Shown: positions 1 to 12,050, counted from the first letter of the stretch. The stretch is DNA of 64,000 nt from Macrolepiota albuminosa (GCA_027475525.1 JAMWFC010000051.1:2183205-2247204); one strand, 5' to 3'. Notes: a model not told the origin generated them from the sequence alone. A program made the numbers and translations.

Positions 1-1988
1 GATCGTTCTCTCTACTGTGGCGCTCGTGTTCTCCACGTTTATCCTTGCCTATTGTGAACCGTTGGCCAGGGTTGTCGTTGACGTCCTAGGAATCGGCGCC
101 GGCGATTGGGATGATGAACGGAAGACACGAGTGAGAAATTGTGATAAGTCTTAGGCTAGATACTGACATTGGCCATCAAGGCGAATAACATCGCGATTGG
201 CTTAGCCGTCGTATCGTTCTACATCTTGGACTTCGCCTTAAATGGACTTCAGGCGTCCCTGAGAAATCTTCTTCTCGACGTCGCTCCCTCAGACCAACTG
301 AATGCTGGGAATGCGTGGCATGGGAGGATGACTAACGCTGGTAATATCATAGGATTTGGATTTGGTATGTTTTGTCCGTCGTATGAAAGGAGTGCTCAAG
401 CCGCGATAGGTTACCTTCCACTGGCTAGGTTACCCCTTATCGAACTCCTTGGAGGTACACAATTCCGAAAATTCTGCGTTCTATGCATCATCATCCTCGT
501 TGTCACTGTCTGGATTACATGCTATTGTCACAAGGAAGAAAAACGTCAGAAACCTTACAAGAAACAGAAGTGTGTCCACCACGTCCCTGATCTTGTCTAG
601 CTAGTTTACATCTATGGTAGTAAACTGAAGGATGTTTTTTTTGGCATCCAATCTGCGATCGTCACCCTTCCAAGACCTGTCCAACGTGTTTGCTTTGTTC
701 AATTATTTGCTTTCATGGGATGGTAAGTTTTTGCCATTCCTTGTTCTTTTCTCCCTGACTGATATACTTCTTGAGGTTCCCGTTTTTGTTCTACTCGTAT
801 GTACCTTCCATCATCAAGATATGTGTTCCGATTACTCAACATCTTCCAGTACGACCTACATGGGTCAAGTCATGGCCTATGAACTCGATCGGGAGCCTGA
901 TGCAGACTACGCTACTCGCGTGGGAGAGTTTGCGATGCTGTTATATAGTATCGGTATGTATATTGTATTTTGCGAAGATCTCTACTTAATACCCCTCAGT
1001 CGGCGTGTTCACTGGATTCCTTTTGCCTCACCTTGCGAGCCGCGACCGACGCTTATTGGCACACAAGGACGATGTGGATGAGGATGCTGAACTCACTCGG
1101 CTTCAACAGACCGTCCGTGAGTGGCGTGTGGAAGCTGCCCGTCAGGGAAAACCCCTTCGACTCCCAATAATGCCTTTCCTCTTGCGCAATATCTGGACAG
1201 GGGCGTTGCTATTGTTTACCATTCTCACCTTCTCCACCTTCTTCATTACGACAGTTGTCCAGGTACGTTTGCCTCAGACTTTTTTCCTTCTTATGCCGAC
1301 CCTTTATCAACAGGCTACAATCTTTATCAGTTTGGTGGGTATTTGCTGGGCGGTGGCGATGTGGGTACCTTTTGCCATTATCATGGAGGCAAGTTACTGC
1401 CGTGAATAATTGCCGCTGCTATAATATTTCAATAGATACTTAAGGATGGACGTGATAATCCCCAGCCCAATCCCAATGCAGCACTTGCATCAAGGCGCCC
1501 ATCACACGTTCGTGTGGTTTCAACACCTCCTTTGTATCGTCGCCCTGTAGACGAACGACAACCACTATTGCGCAGTCGTTCCTTTGATGACGGGCTTGAA
1601 AACAGTGTTAGTATGGGTCCTGTTGCTCCTATGGCAGGAGGCACCGTACTTGGAATTCACAATCTGGCGATTGTCTTACCTCAGTTCATTGTAAGTTCTC
1701 ATACGTTGTTAGTCTACTAGCAGAGACTGATCCTATCGTGTTCAGGTTGCTTTGGTTACAAGTGTCATCTTCCGCATTGCAGATGGTGGATCCCCTGAGG
1801 GAGTCCTACTCAACGACGATAACAAGTATTACGGCAAGACGGGCGTCGGCTGGGTCTTGCGCTTCGGTGGATGTTGCACATTGATCGCTGCACTAATTGT
1901 TCGGCGAGTGCCACCCACGCCGACTGAAAAAGCTATGCGCCGCAGACTTGGCGAGATGCAACTGCTTCGCGAAGAATCGTATCCATAA
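1..1988 (+). CDS. MFS sugar transporter, GPH/SUT-type (5' partial)
   Basis: The 3' portion of a multi-exon membrane transporter; the start lies left of the window. Translated exons carry ALNGLQASLRNLLLDVAP followed by NAWHGRMTNAGNIIGFGFG, a signature of fungal and plant sucrose/alpha-glucoside proton symporters (S. pombe Sut1-like). Further hydrophobic segments follow (around 1170-1260 and 1310-1390), then a long polar cytoplasmic loop (about 1440-1620, with PLYRRPVDERQPLLRSRS), then final membrane helices around 1650-1910 and a short charged tail ending EESYP. The likely role is plasma-membrane uptake of a disaccharide; the substrate is inferred from family only. It is convergent with DPH6. 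Exon boundaries are approximate because introns are short and frequent. Confidence 0.85.
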
Positions 1989-2535
1989 GGGGATGGTTGG
2001 TATTTTTTGTTGCTTGTTCCTGTATATTTCTCTCTCTAGTTTTCTCTTGGTTACTTATCATCGTTGTAGATCTAGTATTGTACTGATGGATTTCTTATTG
2101 TCATGTTTGAAGGATACATAACACATAATCCCATTCATCAAAGTTGTTGGTAGAAATGAAACGACATGGTATCGGTGTAGTCGGAGGCATTTCATCACCG
2201 AAGATGTCTTGAGCAATCTTAGTATCTATTTTGAAGTCCAAAACTTAGTTAATCATCTGGGTTCCAAGAACTTAAACTTACATGATGAAATACGTGACGG
2301 TCTATAGAAAAGTCGAATAGAAAGGCTTCGCGAAAGCACAAAAGGCGGTCGCAAAAGCTCCATAGAATGTGAGAGCAAAGCACTGTCTTCTAGGAAGATC
2401 AGACATTATTCGAGTCAAACGGTCAAAGTACAAGTACCTCCTCCCTTCACACAAATGATAGTACAGCCAGAGGATTCTCCGCCATCACCATAACAGTAAG
2501 ATGACTCTCGGTATATTACACTTCCATCAGATAAA
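1989..2535. other. intergenic, convergent 3' flanks
   Basis: Between the stop of the sugar transporter and the stop of DPH6. The sequence is AT-rich and has no open frame that looks like protein. It probably holds the two 3' UTRs; I see no RNA gene or repeat. Confidence 0.5.
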
Positions 2536-4806
2536 TCAGTTTTGTCTGCGAACAAAGTTAGAAGAAGGGTGGGTCATCATCTTAAAGCCGGCCGTACGAT
2601 GTTCGAATGAAGGTGTGCTAGATTCCATAATAACGTCATCAGGATCTTCTTCAGCCACTACAGCGAAACGTCCGGTATGAGCGAGAATCTGCTTTTCGAC
2701 CAGAGCACCCTTGGGAAGGTCTTTAACGACCAAATAGAGGGTTGGGGTCCGAGGAGCCTGAGTACATCGAGCTAAATTAGCAACATTGCACTTGGCACAA
2801 TAACGTACGTTGCTTGGCGCGTTGAGTACGCTTTTTACTCGACTGAGGCTGCTGATATCAACAAGCCAATATAATGCAAGCTGCGTATGACCAGTCCATC
2901 CTTGGCCATTCTTCAGAACATCAATCACCCGTGAAACGTGCTGGCTAGCCAGTGCAGTCTCCATAGCTAGGGAACGTGGAGACGGAAGAGAGAGTTGGGC
3001 TGGGATGAGTCCAATTTGGCCAGAAATAAAGATTCGCTCTCCAGCCTACGGGGAATAAGTTTTAGTAGTATGCGGGAAAAAACATGCCTACAGTTATGGC
3101 TTGAGAGTAAGGGCCAATATTTGCTGGTGCCCAATAACTCAACCCTTGTACATGAAGCGCCTGGCGATCTTGCGGACTTTTCTCAGTAAATGCAGTGCAA
3201 TCCAATCGGACGCGTATTGGATGTGGAAGGTCAACGGCAACGCACGCCCGCGCTGGAGGGCTTGAGCCAAAGAAAGTCGCATAAACTGCATTAACGCGGG
3301 CGAAAAGATTGATGTCGGACAGAAAAATGTTGATGTTAGTACAATTTGAGACATCGAGCCCGAATTCATTGAGGCGTGCTGCAGAGATGTGAAGTAGGCC
3401 CCTCCCACCCTAAAAAGGAGAATCCCACTGACTTTGTAGTAGGTGAAAACATTCTGTGACTTCTTCCTCAATTGTGAGCTCCATAGCATGATCCTGTATG
3501 ACACGTTCAATACTCGAAATGGATACCCAGGGCCCGACTTGACGACCCGCTGCATCGAATTTTGGAACATGGGAATATACAGGTTCCGAATTCTTGATCT
3601 CGATATCTGTAGATGGCAGGGACCATTCCACTGCAGCACTTAACGCTGCAAAATCGCCAGAAAGTATGCCAGGCATATCCAACTCAAAGTCTTGAAGAGG
3701 TGGCTTAGCTTCAAGGTGGGCATTTTTGATTCGAAGAAATGCAACCGTAGCGAAACTATTATCTGAATGGATGACAGTCTCGACTTCACTCCTGCATGAC
3801 TATGTCAAAATTAGACGAATGCAAAAAAGATATATGCCTCTGAATGGATGACAGTCTCGACTTCACTCCTGCATGACTATGTCAAAATTAGACGAATGCA
3901 AAAAAGATATATGCCTGCGCACAGTACTATACGATGTTTGAAAAGAGGGCAATTCAAAGTCAGCTCTCGTATTCCCCGCCTTCCCCACATATGTGAGCAC
4001 CATATTGTTCATTCTTCCCGAATAATCATTCGTTAATATAATATTGCACGAATTTGAACCTTGACCTACTAGCTTTAAAAGAATTGGGTGCATTTCTGAT
4101 AGAGTTTTACCAAGATGTTGGGTCGTCAATCCTATTCCAGCTACTTTGATGAGTATAGCCTCCATCCCCGCACCGATCATCTCCTTGAACAGTTCTCCTT
4201 GGTCTCTATTCCAGAGATAGCACAACGGTGTCAAACCAAGTCGACGACATCTTCAGAAAGCAGTGAGAACAAAGATGGAGATGGAAGAAAAGGTCTCACA
4301 CATGTTCCACTCTGACGCGTTGATAATTTGACAATATCGCGCCGACTGATACCCCTAAAACGTCTGGATGATGAGCCTGCAGCATATGTTCAATAAGGGT
4401 ACAGTATGTGACAGAGAAGATGCGCACCTTAACTTCGGAAAGAAGGGCTAAGAGATCCTCTGTCTCGTCTCCTTCAACCGCAATTGATCCTTTGGAGTTT
4501 CGACTACCATATTCCGAGCCTTGTTCGATCGCTGTCCCTGTAATGACTCGGCGAAATAAGGGGACTTCAAGTGCACGGGCAACTAGTTCTATTGCATCTT
4601 GTCCGACAGTTTGATAGAGATAGGAATCAAGTTCCTCTGAGAGTGTGGTTCATAGATTATCAGATTGGTGAATTAACTAGATTCAGACCTTTGCCGGCTT
4701 CAGGACCAAGAGAGGCAGCAGCAATGAGTTCATGACCATTTTTCGCGCAGTGTAGGAGGTTGAAACAGCTGTCTTTACCACCACTGAGGAGGGCGAGATA
4801 TTTCAT
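2536..4806 (-). CDS. DPH6: diphthine-ammonia ligase (diphthamide synthetase)
   Basis: ATP-dependent amidation of diphthine on eEF2, the last step of diphthamide synthesis in the cytosol. The first exon reads MKYLALLSGGKDSCFNLLHC, the PP-loop (SGGKDS) of the adenine-nucleotide alpha-hydrolase fold. A later exon has NEQYGAHICGEGGEYE, the second conserved ATPase motif. The C-terminal half (around 2536-3700) carries two RidA/YjgF-like modules, as in yeast Dph6. Several short introns are present. Two oddities: a 77-bp duplication (3762-3916) repeats an intron 3' end and acceptor, and just after EYE (near 3964) one base seems to be missing, since LTLNCPLFKHRIV continues in a shifted frame. It is divergent from FRS1, with 119 bp between start codons. 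Confidence 0.9.
3762..3916. repeat. 77-bp perfect tandem duplication A
   Basis: Bases 3762-3839 equal 3839-3916 at offset 77 with no mismatch; the match stops at 3761/3838 and 3840/3917. It lies across an intron acceptor and exon start in DPH6. With one copy removed the exon after the acceptor reads SEVETVIHSDNSFATVAF. Confidence 0.97.
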
Positions 4807-4925
4807 TGGTCAAAAGATGAGTCAAAAATGGTAATTAGGGTGTCTGGTGTCCCCTGATTCCCGATTTGACTCGAGATCTGATTTACGACCTTCAGTGTCG
4901 ACTCTTCAAATTTCCATCCTCTGCA

Positions 4926-7283
4926 ATGCCTACTATATCTGTTGACAAGGCTGATCTCTGGGAAAGGCTCGGCCAGGAGTTTTGTAAGCAATTTCACTCA
5001 CCGAGTCAATAGAGTCTGATTGGTACTTTTTAATCATAATTAGCTACGGAGGAATTCGACCAGTTGTTATTCGAGTATGGATTAGAACTTGACGAAGACG
5101 TTTGTGTTGCATATTATAAATGAGATGTCTACTTATGCGATTAACTATAGACAACTGCAGAAGTAGAGGCAGCGATCAAGGCTGGTTTGCCTGCAGAACG
5201 TCCGGTATGATTTTCACGTTTTATAACAGTCGTAAACTTAACGATTATGACTTAGCAATTAAAAATAGAAGTCCCTGCGAACAGGTACCGTGTCCCTGTA
5301 CAGACACAGTGGTCCTTACAATCTAATCGTAAGATCCTCGCAGATATGACTTAGTCTGTATCGAAGGAATCGCAAGAGCTCTACGCGTTTTCCTACAGAA
5401 AGCCGAACCTCCGCAATATCGGCTCGTCTATCCGCCAGGAGGCGAGTCAGAACTCCTTACGATGACTATCAGCCCCGAGGTTTGTCATAATCCCGAAAAA
5501 ATAGGGCGATCGCTCATAGGATCTTCGTAGGTGAAAAAAGTTCGCCCTCTCTTCGCGTGTGCCATCCTCCGCAATGTCAACTTCACTCCACGGTCCTACG
5601 CGTCCTTCATCGATTTACAAGACAAATTACACCAAAACATCGGTCGTCGGCGACAGCTCGTGTCGATCGGGACTCACGATCTGGATACGCTGAAAGCGCC
5701 GTTCAGATATGAAGCTCAATCGCCAAAAGATATCAAATTTGTTCCTCTCAACAAGGATAAGGCCTACACCGCCGAAGAACTGATGACAGTATATGAAGTC
5801 CGTGACATCATCGTTTGTGCTTTTTAGAATCTGACTGCCCTCTTTCAGTCTGACAAACATTTGTCGAAATACCTGCACATCATTCGCGACTCCCCTGTAT
5901 ATCCTATTATATACGATTCTATGGACCGAGTGTTATCTATGCCTCCTATTATCAACTCGGAGCACAGCAAAATTACCCTCAACACAAAGAACATATTCAT
6001 CGATGTTACAGCGACTGATCAGACGAAACTTGATATTGTTGTCAACATCGTGGCTACCATGTTCTCTGAGTATTGCGAGGATCCTTATACGTGTGCCTTT
6101 CCATTTGATTACTAAATAGCCTTCTGACGATGGAAATCTAGTATTGAGCCTATCAAGATTATTTTTCCTGATGGGTCGACGCGTATTTCGCCCGATATAT
6201 CGGAGCGCCACACCACAGCGCGCGCATCCTACGTGAACGCATGTACAGGGCTCAACTTGTCCGCAAGTGAGGTGTCCACGCTTCTGCAAAGAATGGCCCT
6301 TCGCAGCAAGGTCTCGCCCTCCAATCCAGACGAACTGCTAGTGCAAATCCCTGCGACACGGCCGGATATTTTCCACGAGTGCGATATCATGGAAGACGCG
6401 GCCATTGCGTACGGCTTTAACAAATTGCCTCATAAATTCCCGGCTACGAGTACAGTAGCGCAGCCTCTAGCAATCAGTAAGCTCAGTGATATTGTGCGTC
6501 AAGAATGGGCTTTGGCCGGGTGGGTCGAGGTCTTGCCGTTGATCCTGGTACGTCTCCATTCTTATTTTTTGCTTCCTTTCTTTTCTTAGCAGCAAAATTC
6601 ACATGGTGGCTGTAGTGCTCACATGAAGAAAACTTTGAGTTTTTGAATCACGTTGATGATGGAAAGACGGCTGTGAAAATTGCTAATCCCAAGTCGCTCG
6701 AGTTCCAGGTCGTGCGCACGACGCTTTTGCCTGGTCTTCTCAAGACCATTCGCGAGAATCGCTCACATGCCCTTCCAATCAAAATATTCGAGACGTCTGA
6801 TGTCGTATTCAAAGACACCTCGCGCGAGCGACAAGCGCGTAACGTGCGACACGCAGCGGCAGTCTGGTGCAACAAAACCGCCGGGTTCGAGATTGTTCAT
6901 GGAATGTTGAACCGTGCCATGAAGATGCTCGAGATACCACTCATTGGAAACACTGATCAAAAGGCGGAGATTGGTTACTACATCAAGGAGAGCTCTGGTA
7001 GGTTGCCTCATGTTATTAATAAAGATGATTCAGCGCCTCATGCATTCTAGACCCCGTGTACTTCCCTGGGCGTGCAGCAACGATCTACTACCGGCCTCCA
7101 CTCGCGTTGACAAATATCAAAGAAGGCATTAAGATTCAGCACGATATTGAAATTGGAAGTCTAGGCATCCTTCATCCGACTGTCCTTGCCAATTTCGAGA
7201 TCGGATACCCTTGTTCCGCGCTCGAGTTCACACTGGAACCTTTCAAGAAGAATATGAACAAGATCTGGACCAATGATGACTAG
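4926..7283 (+). CDS. FRS1: phenylalanyl-tRNA synthetase beta subunit, cytosolic
   Basis: Beta subunit of the alpha2beta2 class II synthetase that charges tRNA-Phe. The start [19 protein letters not shown] is followed by an intron donor GTAAGC. Conserved blocks in order: [27 protein letters not shown] (typical PheT N-terminal block); [21 protein letters not shown]3/4-like region [21 protein letters not shown]5-like region ending [19 protein letters not shown]; and the catalytic-like domain with [18 protein letters not shown] and a terminal [19 protein letters not shown]. Length is that of eukaryotic/archaeal-type PheRS beta. About seven short introns. It shares its promoter with DPH6; the alpha subunit lies 7.5 kb downstream. 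Confidence 0.95.
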
Positions 7284-7476
7284 TCAACTATATCTGGAAT
7301 AGATTGCATATGTGTATTGATAGACTCGGGATGACACGAAATATGAAACCGGCACCAATAACTGACATTCATATCATCATCCTACATTTAAACAAGTTCC
7401 CGGGACCAGCAAGGGGCATAAGGTTCTGAGCATATACACGACTGTCTAGATTGGCCGAGGCGCCATGCAGGAAACC

Positions 7477-8345
7477 TCACTCTCTTCTTACCGGCTTCTC
7501 CTCCTCACCACCGCCGGCAAGCACTGTATGTTACGTTAAGAGGTGGCAAAAAACTATATGGAGAGAAGCGCACTTATAGCAAGCAAAGATGCCGCGATGT
7601 ACATCCAATATTTTTGGAGGAACGTCTTTTCCGGAACAGGTGTAACAGGCTGGCCATCGGGCGTTATTGGCGGAGGTGACGCCAGGTGAGGGCTAATGTA
7701 ACAGGGTAGATCAATATCTGTCGAGAAAGCGGGTGCAACGAACGAACTTACAGGGGTGGGAAGTGCGATGCCTTGAGAAAGACAGTGGTGTTCACTTTCG
7801 CAAAAGACTCAAGAGACGAGACTTTTGCCTTCTTGGATCTAGACTTTGGACAGGCTCCGTCATGAGGGATGGGTGCGACAAAGTAGTCGATAGCGTAAGG
7901 TTTGGGAACATGGACATCGACTGTATGGAGGTATATTTGTTCGGAGGTAGATTCAATGAGATGGCACTGGAATGGGAATATAGCGACGGAACCAGACTGG
8001 TCCAGAGCTGCGGACACGTACTGCTTTGACTGAGGAGATGTCCCAATGTTCTTCTTTCTTGTCGCCTTCGCGTTCCAGGGCGACCTGATAAAGAAGTAGG
8101 TCCTTATTCTTGACTTGCTTCAGATCATCGGCGAATGAAGATATGTCGTCTGCAAAGGAAGGTGCAGGGTGGAAGGAGACGGAGTTGTTCTGTGAGATGG
8201 TGAGGGTGGCACGTTGTTGGAAGTGGCCCTGGGGCTCGCTAATATGGTAAAGGCGATGGTAGAGTGTGTACTGGGGGTTCTCGGCGTAGACGGCAGGGAG
8301 GGCGAGGAGGGCGAGAACAGCAGCGAATCGCCGGGCGAGAGCCAT
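7477..8345 (-). CDS. EMC10: EMC10-like ER membrane protein complex subunit
   Basis: Starts MALARRFAAVLALLALPAVYAENP, a clear signal peptide with probable cleavage after AYA. A beta-rich luminal domain follows (YTLYHRLYHISEPQGHFQQR, then about 150 residues including PKPYAIDYFVAPIPHDGACP). It ends with a single membrane helix near YWMYIAASLLALL and a short acidic/basic tail GGGEEEKPVRRE. This order (signal peptide, luminal domain, C-terminal helix, acidic tail) fits fungal EMC10, which helps insert membrane proteins in the ER. The last exon is tiny, behind an intron at about 7510-7560. Divergent from the small gene at 8527; convergent with FRS1 (about 190 bp between stops). Confidence 0.75.
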
Positions 8346-8386
8346 TTGCAAAACGCCGACATGGGTCACGGGGATTGAATAGAGTG

Positions 8387-8392
8387 CACGTG
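8387..8392. promoter_or_regulatory. CACGTG E-box in divergent promoter
   Basis: A palindromic CACGTG lies 42 bp upstream of the EMC10 start and 135 bp upstream of the gene at 8527. This is the core bound by fungal bHLH factors (Cbf1/Pho4 type); function here is inferred. Confidence 0.4.
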
Positions 8393-8410
8393 ACCCGAGG
8401 AAGGATGGTG

Positions 8411-8474
8411 ATTGGACGAACGGAAAAGGCCTGGGGCCGAGTATGATTGGTGGCCAGACCGGGACTGTCATTGG
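8411..8474 (-). promoter_or_regulatory. three CCAAT boxes (ATTGG on +) in divergent promoter
   Basis: ATTGG occurs at 8411-8415, 8446-8450 and 8470-8474, about three helical turns and two turns apart, all in the same orientation. They lie in the 181-bp gap between EMC10 and the gene at 8527, with a TTATAAG at 8494-8500, 27 bp before that ATG. CCAAT is the HAP/NF-Y binding core. Confidence 0.45.
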
Positions 8475-8526
8475 TCTGGACATTGTCCGCCGTTTATAAG
8501 TAATAGCCAGTTCTCTGTTCTCCGCC

Positions 8527-9063
8527 ATGGAGTCCCCGTACTACATCCCCACCCCGCCTTTTACTCCCATTCACACCGAATTACCTCACTCCGACGGTTC
8601 CCTTCATTCCACACTCCGCCTTCTCGACGCCCTCGACGAATTCTACCGCAATCAACGCGTTTGGATCGAGCAAACTCGCGTCGCACTTGACCTTGCCTTT
8701 GACCAATCAGAGCCCGTCCCGCTGAATACACCTCTCCCGTCGCCCCCAATCTCAGAGTCTGACCTAAGCGGTCGCTCAGACAACCCCAACCCCGGCGACG
8801 AGCAGCGTGTCACGCGGCCAAGTCCTGATTGGACGAGAAGGAAAAAGGGCCTGCAGCTCACGCTGGATATCCATAACGATCCCAGACTCCACAAGCGTAT
8901 ACGCCGCATCACATGTCGCAAAGATCTCGATCAGCGAAAGCGGATGTTGAACATGCTGGACGAGATAGTTCAGGCGAGGATGGAGAGCTGTAGGTTCACA
9001 CATCGCATGGTCAGGAACACCAATAGGATGGACGTCTGCACCCTCAGTAGACGATCAGTTTAG
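8527..9063 (+). CDS. uncharacterised 178-residue protein
   Basis: A single uninterrupted frame from ATG (MESPYYIPTPPFTPIHTELP). I do not recognise the family. The N-terminal 50 residues include a predicted amphipathic helix (LLDALDEFYRNQRVWIEQTR). The middle (about 65-105) is Pro/Ser-rich and disordered. The C-terminal third is strongly basic and helical (KRIRRITCRKDLDQRKRMLN, then MLDEIVQARMESCRFTHRMV). No signal peptide or membrane segment. The clean promoter with CCAAT boxes and TATA supports a real gene. Confidence 0.65.
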   Translation: MESPYYIPTPPFTPIHTELPHSDGSLHSTLRLLDALDEFYRNQRVWIEQTRVALDLAFDQSEPVPLNTPLPSPPISESDLSGRSDNPNPGDEQRVTRPSPDWTRRKKGLQLTLDIHNDPRLHKRIRRITCRKDLDQRKRMLNMLDEIVQARMESCRFTHRMVRNTNRMDVCTLSRRSV

Positions 9064-9429
9064 TCAACAAGATGAAAAGTGCCGTCTCCAAGTATGGTTT
9101 TGCATTTTTTTTGATCTTTTTTTGGACAATGGGTCGGTGCTGAGTGCCCTCCAGTTATTTAGCAGTAGTTTGTACCACGGACTTGATATGCATGGTTGCT
9201 CAGATAATTGCAGGACACGAGTGTAGTCTAGTTTTAATTCGCATATAATTTTTTTGAGTGAGAAGATAATGGTAGCCGCAGGTTGTGGCAATAAAGACAA
9301 ACAAATTTCCTAATCAAGGTCAGCACAGCAGTATCATGCACAGCATTGCAAAGTCCTGACTTACCATCCCTTCCTATACGCACTTTCACTCCTTCACTCA
9401 ATTTTATTTTGACTCATTCCTTCATCAGT

Positions 9430-11001
9430 ATGCCTGCTAGATATACCGCCCTCACCTCCAGAGCCGACCATGATGCCCAGCATGACATGGAGGCTGCCTT
9501 TGACTACACTGAAGACGATGACGACGACATCAACGATTCTCATGAATCGCATCCCCTAAACCCCATTACAACCTCACCATCTACCCCCCCGCCCAACCTT
9601 CCCCCGTCACGGGTGCCTGGAACATATGACTTTGAAAATGTTGATTATGATTACCCGCCTCCAGGCTCTCCGCCTCGCCCGTCAGCTATTGCCCTTCCTA
9701 ACGATCACGGGAACTCAAATGGACTAATACCCCAAATTCCAGACGGTGGTCTTGCTCCACGTCCGAGCTGGCTACGGAGAACAGCAGTTTCCATCCTTCC
9801 CACTCGGTTTACACGGAGCATCGGGTTGTCTCATGAGCGGCCGCAGGGCGCAATCGGCGGCGGAACACTCAATGATGGGGTCTTTGCAAATGTCACTGCT
9901 AAACCTACACGTCCAGTGACGGTCCAAGAAGGTGATCATGTTCGAAACATGATGTAGCCGGTTTCATCGTCTCATTATGCATCTTTCAGGCGATGATACA
10001 TTCGTTGTTCCGGAAGAGACACGTTCAGAAGCTCCGCCTTCCTACGCTTCCGCTCAAGCGGATGCCGTTCCTCCATACTGGGAAACGACCGTCCACGCGC
10101 CGTTTACACCTGGCTCTGTTGGCGATGTCATTGTCGATAATCTTCCTACAGGCTCACTATTCTCATTCTTGTGGAATATGCTTGTGTCGATATCGTTCCA
10201 GTTGGTCGGCTTCCTTCTTACATATCTTTTACATACGACGCATGCTGCCAAGCTTGGATCACGAGCGGGTCTGGGCGTGACACTCATACAATTCGGTTTC
10301 ACACTCAGGGGGCAATTAGACAATTCCAACGGTGCAGATCAGGATGACATGTGGGGTCACTGGGGTCAAGTTCCTAGTCCAACTACGACTGAAGGCACGT
10401 CGTCGCATATAGGCCGTTTTATCAATTCAACAACCTATGCCTCGGCTACGGATCTAACTGAAGAGCAGACGAACTCGCTGCTGGCGAGCGCTACTACAGA
10501 GTGGCTATCGTTCTTGCTCATGACAATTGGTGGGATTTTATATTTTTGCGACATCATGGAGATTGATTGACTTGGGTTCGGTCAGGTTGGTTTATCTTGC
10601 TTACTTCGTTACTCGGATTCTGGCGTGTCAAACGCTGGGAAAGGAGCATCCTTGCATCTCAACGTGACGTTACGCCTGCTGCAGAGACCAGTTCATCCTC
10701 TCTATTCTCTCGCGTGGAAAACAGTTTTGCACTACGTGGTTCTTCACGTCTCGATTTTCTCCGCACGGGCTTTGGTCTAGGTAGGAGACAAGGTGGCGAT
10801 AATGATGATGAGATGACTCGTGCAACTGTTCGGGCCGAAGCGGGGATTGCGCAGTCTAGAAACGAGAATGAACACGCTCTGGAGACTGACGCTATGATCC
10901 CTGCTGACTCGGATGCATCCAATCGAAGTCGCTTAATTCGAGAAGCATTGGAGCATGACCAGAGGTTACATGCGCATTTGAGAAGTGCAGGGCTCTTGTA
11001 A
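9430..11001 (+). CDS. BSD2: Bsd2/Ndfip-like Rsp5 ubiquitin-ligase adaptor
   Basis: Membrane adaptor that recruits the Nedd4-family ligase Rsp5 to cargo such as metal transporters in the Golgi/vacuolar pathway. Three exons, joined by introns near 9934-9990 and 10532-10587. The N-terminal tail is acidic and proline-rich; then come GGTLNDGVFANVTAKPTRP and two PY motifs, PPSY (in EAPPSYASAQ) and PPY (in AVPPYWETT). Two hydrophobic segments follow (LFSFLWNMLVSISFQLVGFL and the next helix) with the family block LLHTTHAAKLGSRAGLGVTL, then a third helix split by intron 2 (FLLMTIG|WFILLTSLLG). The tail contains WRVKRWERSILASQ and a long polar end. An upstream in-frame ATG at 9346 is possible, but the later start matches the family better. 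Confidence 0.88.
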
Positions 11002-11329
11002 TCAAATTGAGTTTTATCTATGTCTGCGAATGGAAGGATAATTCATATAGTAGCATTTATTTCGAGTGTACCTTGCAATCTTAATTGATATTTTACGACG
11101 AACTGGAGCATATAGACACTTGCTTCACCTGGCAAACAGTCTATTAAGCTGTTTTCCTGTACATAGGATTCTGGTCAACTGATATATCTCAAACAAGTAC
11201 ATCGGATCTGCTTGGAATCCCATATCAGTAATGCTTATCTGGGATTTATCCGAGGAGGAACACTCTTTCACTTTACTAAGTGACCTCTAGGTCTTGACCC
11301 TATAAAGTTATTAGAATTTAACCTTCAAG
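11002..11329. other. intergenic, tandem genes
   Basis: 3' flank of the Bsd2-like gene and promoter of the GNAT gene. A TATAAAG at 11301-11307 lies 22 bp before the ATG. Nothing else is recognisable. Confidence 0.4.
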
Positions 11330-11974
11330 ATGACCCTCGGAATCCGTAAAGCTATTGAATCGGATGAAGCAGCAGTTTCACGCATTTGCCTCCTCACAGG
11401 CGACGCAGGCAAATCCGCTCAACATCTCCACGAATACGAGGAGCTCATTGGGCTCACATACGCTGTTCCGTACTTGAAGCTGCCCACGACATGGGGATTC
11501 GTCTTGTTCGACGAAACGAAGAACAACACCGTCGTCGGATACATCCTCGGATCGAGAGATACCCGTGCGTACGAAAAGTACGCCGCAGATCACTGGTGGC
11601 CGGTCCTGGCTGAGAAATACCCGCCGTCCATAGCGAAGATGCCAGGTGACGTGCGTTACACAAGTCTGTTCAGGAATATGCATTCTGCACCTGACGCGAA
11701 TATTGCGTTTGCGGCGGCGCACTTGCATATTGACATTTTGGAGGAATATCAGGGACAGGGATGGGGGCGGAAGCTGGTCTCAACGGCGATTGAGTATTTG
11801 AAGGGCGAGAACGTCGCAGGCGAAGGTGTATGGCTGGGAATGGACCCGAGGAATGTCGAGGCGAGGGGTTTCTACTCGAGATTGGGCTTCAAGAGGACCG
11901 AGGGCGCGGACGAGAATCAGTTTGGAATCAAGTTTGCGGAATACACGGGCCGTAACTGCGGAGTAGTGTTCTAG
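11330..11974 (+). CDS. GNAT-family N-acetyltransferase
   Basis: Single-exon, 214 residues, complete. The start is TLGIRKAIESDEAAVSRICL, typical of the GNAT beta1-alpha1. The acetyl-CoA pyrophosphate loop is visible as LHIDILEEYQGQGWGRKLV (Q-x-x-G-x-G type, residues about 131-149), and the C-terminal block is GVWLGMDPRNVEARGFYSRL followed by GFKRTE. The central insertion with DHWWPVLAEKYP resembles fungal cytosolic GNATs related to the acetyltransferase-like domain of bacterial/fungal O-GlcNAcase relatives. Substrate unknown. Only 76 bp separate its stop from the next ATG. Confidence 0.85.
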   Translation: MTLGIRKAIESDEAAVSRICLLTGDAGKSAQHLHEYEELIGLTYAVPYLKLPTTWGFVLFDETKNNTVVGYILGSRDTRAYEKYAADHWWPVLAEKYPPSIAKMPGDVRYTSLFRNMHSAPDANIAFAAAHLHIDILEEYQGQGWGRKLVSTAIEYLKGENVAGEGVWLGMDPRNVEARGFYSRLGFKRTEGADENQFGIKFAEYTGRNCGVVF

Positions 11975-12050
11975 TGTTTGGCACAACCGTTTATGACAAA
12001 CAGGCGCGTCCAAATCGCGCGTCTGGACAAGTTGCATCTTTTCTCATAAT

